Assembly: GCA_029204225.1 (NCBI GenBank) | Contig: CM055102.1 | Location: 1,113,863-1,177,862 of the forward strand | DNA: 64,000 bases | Origin: Diphasiastrum complanatum | Lineage: Eukaryota > Streptophyta > Lycopodiopsida > Lycopodiales > Lycopodiaceae | Reading direction: 5' to 3' | Part shown: one piece after another, positions 57,467 to 64,000 of the stretch | How the letters are laid out: each line of letters begins with the position of its first letter | Position numbering within the stretch: position 1 is the stretch's first letter | Translations under genes and position numbers: made by a program | The notes under the pieces: generated by a model | Told to the model about the DNA's origin: nothing | The model's database searches: none | What the model saw: only the letters and a program-made list of their open reading frames with translations

Positions 57467-58392
57467 TACCCTTCAAACATGCATCACAAGTCATCGAACT
57501 GGTTGCATTCGAGATGCTCACCCCTATGATTGCTCCATGATGGCTTGTTTGATATAGTGACGTTGAATTCATATGGCATAGTCTCTTGTGTCATAGAGTA
57601 TCTGGCGAATCATCATGAGTCTGATGCACTTGATCTGCAAGCAGGTGTACCTTCAAGTGATACGTTGCCTTTTCTTCTATCTTGAGTGATCAGTGTACTG
57701 GTACTTGATCAACAATGTTGCATGCTTTGTCTGAGAACGTTGCACGCATCCTTGCATCAGCTATTCTTGCCACTGATAGCAAGTCTTGCTGCAGTGTAGG
57801 CACAAACAAAACATCTTTGAGTCATCCGTCTCTGCCATTAGTGTTGAGCCATAGTGAACCAATACCATTCACTTGATGTTTTGATCCATCTCCAAGAATG
57901 ATAAATCTTGATGGATCTACACTTCGAAAGTCAAACATGATTATCTTGATGTCACAAAGTGTGAGGTAGCTTCTGAATCAAGGATTACGTCCTGTGTGTC
58001 AGGTATTGATAATGCACACATGTCTACATAGATGTAGGCGATTGAATTTCTGTGATTCGATCTATCTTCATCCATATTTGAACTCTCTAGCTCCTCGACA
58101 TAGGATGAACTATTATTGTTCTCCTGTATGCTTTGAGCTTGTTTGTTTCTTGGGTTTCAACAGCAATCCATGGCTGTATGACCCTTCTTATGATAGTGGA
58201 TACACTCGATTTTCGGGTTTAGCCAACACGAATCAACAATATGTCCTTCGCGTTTGTATTTCACGCACGTCTTCTTGTCTCCACTCTACTGTTTTGGCTT
58301 TCGCATGTTCCTCCATTTGCCTTTGCTGGCTCCTTATGCTTGCTGATCTCGATCCTGCCTTCGATCTGACTTCCTCTTAGGCTTGAATTATT

Positions 58393-58593
58393 TCATCATA
58401 AATCATGGTCTAGATCCTACAAAGTAGGAATCACTACCAAATAGACACAACCACTCCTCTTGACTCGTGGTAACCTACTTTAGGTGTCTATGTACAAGTG
58501 GCACTTTGGCCATTCAAGTAACCAACAAACAATATTGACAAAATGTACAATATTCTACATGGCTAGATTTGTCAATGTAGGCAATTTCTCACA
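58393..58593 (-). repeat. Copia F 3' LTR, truncated to 201 bp
   Basis: It matches the right-hand 201 bp of the F LTR at 62,746-62,946 with few changes. The right end is TTTCTCACA followed by CTCCTCCTC, the polypurine tract on the minus strand. The left part of the LTR is cut at 58,393, where copia G sequence begins, so the target duplication on this side is lost. Confidence 0.85.
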
Positions 58594-61500
58594 CTCCTCC
58601 TCAAATCTAGCCTTGGAGATCACAATGCTTTTATCAATAACTCCAATTGAAGATCTAAGCTTGACAAATGAATCTTTAGGTAAAGGTTTAGTAAACAAAT
58701 CAGCCAAGCAACTTGATGATGGCACGTGTTGGAGCTTGATCTCTTTAGCTTGCACTTTTTCCCTCACGAATTGATGAGCAATTTTGATGTGTTTGCTCCT
58801 TGCATGGAATGTAGGATTAGTTGCAAGTGATTGGGCTGATTGGTTGTCACAATAGATGATAGGGATCTCCTCCTCCATGATATGAAGCTCCACCAATAGC
58901 CTTTTGAGCCACAAGACCTCCTTGCATGTTGATGTCAAGGCCTTGTATTCGGATTTTGTGGAAGATAGGGAGATGGTATCTTGCTTTTTGGAAAGCCATG
59001 ATACTACTCCATCACATAGAAAGGTGGCAAAGGCACTTGTTGATCTTCTATCCACTTAGTCACCTGCAAAATCCGAGTCACTATAGGCTCTTAAGCCAAG
59101 ATTAGTTCCTCTATACAAAATACCAAAATTCTTAGTGAATGAAATGTATCTAAGAACTCTTTTGGCCATCTTCCAATGTGAAACTAGAGGACTTTGCATG
59201 AATTGGCTTAACTTTCCAACACTATAACTAAGATCAGGTCTAGTTATAGTTAAATAGATCAAGGAGCCAATAAGCCTTCTATATAATGTGATGTCCTAAA
59301 AGAATGCTTCATCACAACCAATAGATGCTTTTACATGTTGCTCCATTGGTGTCTCAATGCCTTTACAATTCTTCATTTCAAATCTATCTAGGATGGATGT
59401 AGCATATTTAGATTGAAAAATGAAGCTAAAATCACATCCTCTAATAACCTCTATTCCAAGAATGAAGCTCAATAGGTCGAGATCTACCATCTTAAACTCT
59501 TTTGCTAAAGCAATTTTTACATCTCTAATTTCATCTAGATCATTACCACTCAAGATAATGTCATCTACATACAAAAAAAGAATAATGATCATGCCATCAT
59601 GAAAACTTGTATACAATGATGGATCATAGGCACTCATTACAAATTTGATGGAAATGAGAAAAGAGTTTAGCCTAGAGTACCATGCTCTAGGTGCTTGCTT
59701 GAGCCCATAAAGGCTCTTCTTCAAAAAACACACCTTTCCTTCATGCTTTGCCTTGATGAAGCCCTCGGGTTGCCTCATGTAGATCTCTTCCTCCAGATAA
59801 CCATTGAGGAATGCATTTGTGAAGTCAAGTTGGAATAGCTCCAAACTGAAGGTTGTAGCAAGACTAATGATCAACCTGATAGTAACAAGCTTAGCCACAG
59901 GAGCAAAAGTCTCATTATAATCAATGCCTTTGGTTTGTTAAAAGCCTTTGGCAACAAGCCTAGCTTTATGCTTGCTTATTGATCCATCTTGATTATACTT
60001 CAATCTAAACACCCACTTGCAATCAAGAGGTTTCTTCCCTTGAGGAAGATCCACAAGATCCCAAGTATGATTCTCAATAAGAGCATCATACTCTACTTGC
60101 ATAGCATCCATCCAACTTTTAGACTTACAAGCATCTTCATAGCATGTTGGCTCATCTAACATTGAAGGAAGAAAGGTGTAAGATGTGAAAGATGATGAGC
60201 CTTCCCTTTGATCACCTTGACCATCATAGGTGAGCCTCAATGGCTCGGATCTTGCCCTTGCTGCATGCTTCACATCTCTTCCCACACTTTGACAAATGCT
60301 TGGGGAGTCCAACTGCAAGCTCCTTTGCAACCATAGATTCCATGGCTTTGTAGTTGGGGTGGCCCAACCTTTTGTGCCACAGTTCCACTCTCCACTGCAA
60401 TATTAGCATCAAGCTTAAACAATCTACCTTGCTTAAAGCCTTTGGCTATACATTCATCATTTCTAAGGATGGAACAAACTCCATGCTTAAATTGTAGATC
60501 TAGGCCATTATCCATTAACTGGCCAACACTAAGCAAATTTTTGGTTAACTTAGGAACATAAAGAACATTATCAAGATTCATCCTTTTGGATGATCCCACA
60601 TACAAGGGTATTCCACTTATCTTACATTCTTGACTACTTGCAGTATAGATTGATCTATGTAAGTCTTGTAAGAAAGTAAGGTGGAGAATATGTCCTTTTG
60701 GTATGTCATGTGGGAACTTACCCCACTATCAATCCACCAAGAATCATTGGTGTTGCTCTTGGATGATGGTGGTTTGTTGGAAACCATCAAGGATGACTCT
60801 TCATCCTCCTCCTCCTCCTGATATGCAATGTTGCTTTGTTTGCTCTCTTGTGCCTTCTTCTTCTTGAGACATTTTGATGCAAAATGTCCTTTCTTTCCAC
60901 AGAAAAAACATTTGTACTTGGACTTGTCTTTCATCTTGCCCTTTGAGCTTGAAGCCTCATTCTCCTCCTTGGTCTCCTTGAAGTGCTTCTTCTTGCTTTT
61001 GAATGAGAAATCAGCTTTCTCATCACCATCCTGCAGAGAAATAGCATTCATTCTTGCATTGGTATGCAACATCCTACACTCTTCAGCTACTAATACACTG
61101 TGTAGCTTTTCTATAGTAGGCAAAGTGTCTTGGATTGCAAAGCTTTGGACCAAATTTGTAAAGCCACTCCCTAGACTATTGAGGACAATCTGAACAAGCT
61201 CACTATCTTGAATCTTCTCTCCAATGGAAGCTAACTCCCTATTGAGAGACTTGATTCTTAGCACATAATCTTGTGCACTCTCATCACTCCTCTTCATGCT
61301 TTGTAGAATCTGATTCCTAAGCATGAGAACCCTCGAAGTGTTACTAGACTCATAGATAGATTTTAAAGATTTCCAAGCCTCTTCAGCACTCTTACATGAT
61401 GATACTTCCCTTCAAAAATCATTGCTTACATTCATCTTAATACAATGAAGTGCAAGCCTATACCTCTTCTTGTATCTCACTAACTTCTATGCACCTAGAG

Positions 61501-61639
61501 GTTCATCTTCATCATCTATTAGAAACTCATAAAGATCCTGGAGCACCATTAGTGACTCCATCCTCACTTTCCAAATAGCATAATTGGTAGAATTTAACCT
61601 CTCACTAGCTTCTAGAAGGTAGGATCCCACTGATCCCAT
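58594..61639 (-). pseudogene. Copia F gag-pol lacking the integrase core
   Basis: Gag starts at ATG 61639 (MGSVGSYLLEASERL) and has a zinc knuckle CFFCGKKGHFASKC near 60,895. The protease IDSGVSSHMT is intact in sequence. Pre-integrase VELWHKRLGHP and CEACSKG lead, near 60,265, straight to ARSEPLRLTYDG, so all catalytic integrase residues are deleted. RT continues with HKARLVAKGF, a stop near 59,938, LFQLDFTNAFLNGYL, YGLKQAPRAWYS and LYVDDIILSG near 59,570. RNase H has DSDFAGD, SSTKSEYKAL and LFTKPLPK. Stops also occur near 59,296 and 59,056. The product could not integrate its own cDNA. RT motifs are otherwise nearly complete. Confidence 0.9.
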
Positions 61640-62255
61640 CTTACTAGCAAGATTCTACACACAAGATATAGATTTGTTTGGACCTGAAACTCACAAAGGT
61701 TTCTAACTTGCAGTGTTTCACTCAAATGTTGACTTCTAATCGAACAGATGGATTTGTAATCACAGTTCTATCACTCCCTCACAAAGCTGGAATGAAGATA
61801 AGATGAGATAAAAACTACTCTCAAGCCAATCTTGCCAATCTTGGCTATTCTTAGACAAAAACTGACTCTATCTCTCTCATTCACTTTGATGTACTTTCAA
61901 GACCTGGTTTCCACTTTAAGAAGGTCTGAAATCAGCCTAGATTAATTAGTTTTCATGAAACAAATTCAAAACTAATCAATGGCAAGTGATCTTGGTAGGA
62001 TTTGCACTTACATCAAACTGACACCAGATGAATTTTCTATGATCCAATGAATATGGGTTATTAAATGCTGGTTCAGAGATGCCCACACGTGTGAACAGTA
62101 TGGATTTTAATCCTAAAAAATTTTGGGATCAAATCCCCTCACCAAAACCTGGATACCAGCTCACCCTTCCAATACTAGCTTTTTGCACCAAAACCTGCTA
62201 AAACTGGATTAGATTCAAACACAGATCAATGGCCTTGTACTTGGCTCTGATACCA
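61640..62255 (-). other. Copia F leader and primer-binding site
   Basis: A leader of about 600 bp lies between the gag ATG and the 5' LTR. TGGTATCAGAGC (minus strand, 62255-62244) abuts the LTR. A CACACGTGTGAAC palindrome lies at 62084-62096. No coding frame was seen. Confidence 0.88.
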
Positions 62256-62946
62256 TGTGAAAAGTATAGTACTAAGGACCATAAATGGATCTTTGAATGA
62301 TCCACAAGGTGATTGTATGCTTGTTAAACAATCTATCAGATACTAGTCATCAGAAAACAAGATCTAGTTTAGCAGCTTGATAGGAAACAAGTAGAGACAA
62401 TCAAAGCATTGATCAAATAGTATAATCCAACTCCATGCGTGTGTAAATAAGTCTGTAGTACGGCCTGTAGACAGTGTTTACAAAGTGCCAAAGATGGGTT
62501 TCATTTGAAATCAAGAGTAATCACCATACAATGAGAGGAAACTCGAGTTTCTCCTTGAGGCTCCAAAAAGTTTCTATCTTCTCACTATGGAGAATGGGAA
62601 TACATAGTAAAACACACTTCCTTTGCAAAGTTAGGTGAAAATCCAGCATGTAATAAGGAAGTAGACTCCACTTTCTTGCCCTAATGTGAAAACCCTAGCC
62701 TAGATCCAAGAGTCATGCTTGGTAGGTGCATGGTAGGTACAAATCTCATCATAAATCATGGTCTAGATCCTACAAAGTAGGAATCACTACCAAATAGACA
62801 CAGCCACTCCTCTTGACTCGTTGTAACCTACTTTAGGTGTCTATGTACAAGTGGCACTTTGGCCATTCAAGTAACCAACAAACAATATTGACAAAATGTA
62901 CAATATTCTACATGGCTAGATTTGTCAATGTAGGCAAATTTTCACA
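62256..62946 (-). repeat. Copia F 5' LTR
   Basis: 691 bp, with plus-strand ends TGTGAAAAGT and ATTTTCACA. The right 201 bp match the truncated 3' LTR at 58,393. The internal primer site on its left fixes the minus orientation. The target duplication cannot be confirmed, because the other LTR lacks its outer end. Confidence 0.9.
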
Positions 62947-64000
62947 TTAATCACACACTTTTTGGTATTTTGATAGCTACATTCTACATCCTAAGACTCC
63001 TTTCGTTGTCCAACTCCAAACAATTGTGTTCAAATACTCCCATCGCTTAGGATCTCTTTTGTTGCAGCGCCAGTACTTATTCCAACAATCACTATATACC
63101 TCAGCATCAGATGCACCTTTTCTTTGTGAGATGCCCAATATTGTACCTTCACTTTCATGTAGTTTGTGGACGTTCTATTTGTTAAAATTGGCAAAAGCTA
63201 ACTTGATCATATCTTGTGAATACCATTATGAGTAGTACATATCATCATAAGACATGTGTGGAGCCTGTTCCCACGTGTGAAATAAATGCATTTATCATTT
63301 AGATGAGTCATATAGGTTGTACATACCATTTCATTTGAGATCTAATGGCTAAAATGGCCAAAATCTAGTTTTCTAGCTATATGCCACTTGGGATAATTTT
63401 ATTGGTAGGAAAAGTTATTTCACATGGATAGGAGTGATATCACACGTGCCAAGGACTGCTCACATGTGTGAAAACATCAGTAGTAGTTGAGATCCAACTT
63501 GTAGTAGATATTTGTGCAAGTCCCTATAAATTAGAAAAATTGTCTAAAATCAAGGGAGGTGGCTATAAGTTAGGAAGCTTGGTCCATGTGCCATATGGAT
63601 GATTATTGGTGGATCCTTTGATGAGTAGGCACTCTCACACGTGCCAAATCAGCTGAGTAAGCATCAGCTCTTGTGTATATATGGTGTCTCATTTGGCCAT
63701 AATTGACAAAAAAGCTAAATCTTGGTTTTGGTGCATTTCTTGAGTAATCGCTCCATTTGTCTTGTGATTTTGTGCTTCTAATGGTTTCTAAGCTTAGTGT
63801 ACTTCATTATTTTTTGTTATTCCGTACTCTGACAGGTATTCACATGTGTGAAACCATCAAGTACAAGTTTTGATCATATTTGATTGTTCTTGTTAGATTT
63901 GTTGATTTAGATTTGATCTAGTGCTATCTAATCTTGTGTAGATTGGTAGATCAATCTAATCTAACACCCAATCACACTTGTGGATCTGATTTGGATCCAT
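62947..64000. other. No gene seen; possible leader of another element
   Basis: A short minus-strand open stretch (about 63,167-62,983, containing NKYWRCNKRDPKRWEYLN) has no recognised domain. From 63,270 rightwards the DNA repeats the palindrome family four or more times (CACGTGTGAAAT near 63,272, CACACGTGCC near 63,441 and 63,637, CACATGTGTGAAA near 63,461 and 63,841), as in the copia D leader. I infer an untranslated retroelement leader running off the window. Confidence 0.4.

Larger units (their letters stand above)
56220..58390 (-). pseudogene. Copia G gag-protease-integrase remnant
   Basis: Right to left: a Gag tail with zinc-knuckle remnants (HYHKKGHTAMDCC near 58,160), a protease-like LDSEATSHF near 57,970, a pre-integrase CDACLKGKMS near 57,480, integrase with HSNICGPF (N for the catalytic D), YYITFIDDY, GGEYISNRF near 57,035 and TPQHNGVAERKNRTL near 56,950, then a linker HIRIFGYAAYAHV near 56,350. 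Stops and frameshifts are abundant. A microsatellite and about 240 bp of unplaced sequence separate the integrase from the linker, and a 149-bp tandem duplication lies in the integrase. RT and both LTRs are lost. Lineage is close to B and H rather than A or C. Confidence 0.8.

Noticed and set aside
1-64000. CRISPR arrays, bacterial promoters, ribosome-binding sites and operons
   Set aside because: The repeats are LTRs, microsatellites or tandem units without regular spacers, and all gene context is plant-like.
1-64000. tRNA or rRNA genes
   Set aside because: TGGTATCAGAGC strings are primer-binding sites, not tRNA genes; no cloverleaf with A and B boxes or rRNA segment was seen.

Overview
This window looks like nuclear DNA from a land plant with a heavy retrotransposon load. 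It is AT-rich and has no bacterial-style operons. Nearly every recognisable protein comes from a Ty1/copia or Ty3/gypsy element, several primer-binding sites match plant initiator-tRNA-Met, and the few non-element genes have short GT-AG introns. The only clear host-type gene encodes a neprosin-domain (DUF239) peptidase, a family typical of land plants. I cannot name the species; a large-genome non-seed plant is a weak guess.

Layout. 1-3,925: decayed Ty3/gypsy fragment (repeat-rich leader, protease, RT, start of RNase H). 3,929-6,683: two convergent spliced genes I do not recognise, the plus one open and the minus one broken. 7,065-12,806: copia element A on the minus strand, with matching 655-bp LTRs, a 5-bp target duplication, PBS and PPT, but a dead gag-pol. 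12,807-19,000: eroded DNA with a gypsy RT scrap, one LTR that has a primer-binding site on each side, and a copia gag relic. 20,509-21,650: a lone LTR rich in TTCGCGAA motifs plus a tandem repeat. 24,501-25,733: neprosin gene. 26,161-27,960: tandem array of a degenerate ~185-bp unit. 28,690-30,515: second copy of the gypsy family seen at the left end. 30,520-34,507 and 40,676-40,990: LTR remnants and copia B, split by copia C. 34,513-40,670: copia C, the best-preserved element, with an uninterrupted 1,322-codon gag-pol. 40,991-50,900: a mosaic of truncated copia pieces (D+, E, H and an A-like scrap). 51,369-53,612: a second convergent pair of broken multi-exon orphan genes. 53,613-58,390: an inverted copy of D, an LTR end, and copia G with a (TG)29 microsatellite and a tandem duplication. 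58,393-62,946: copia F, lacking its integrase core. 62,947-64,000: no clear gene.

How the parts relate. C is the only element whose gag, protease, integrase, RT and RNase H all read through, so it is the only candidate source of enzymes here. A, D, E and F keep some cis signals but have lost integrase or RT. Nesting gives an order: B inserted before C, and the gypsy and orphan-gene remnants are older. A CACACGTGTG-like palindrome recurs in the LTRs and leaders of several copia families. The most original material is the two convergent orphan gene pairs and the tandem array upstream of neprosin.
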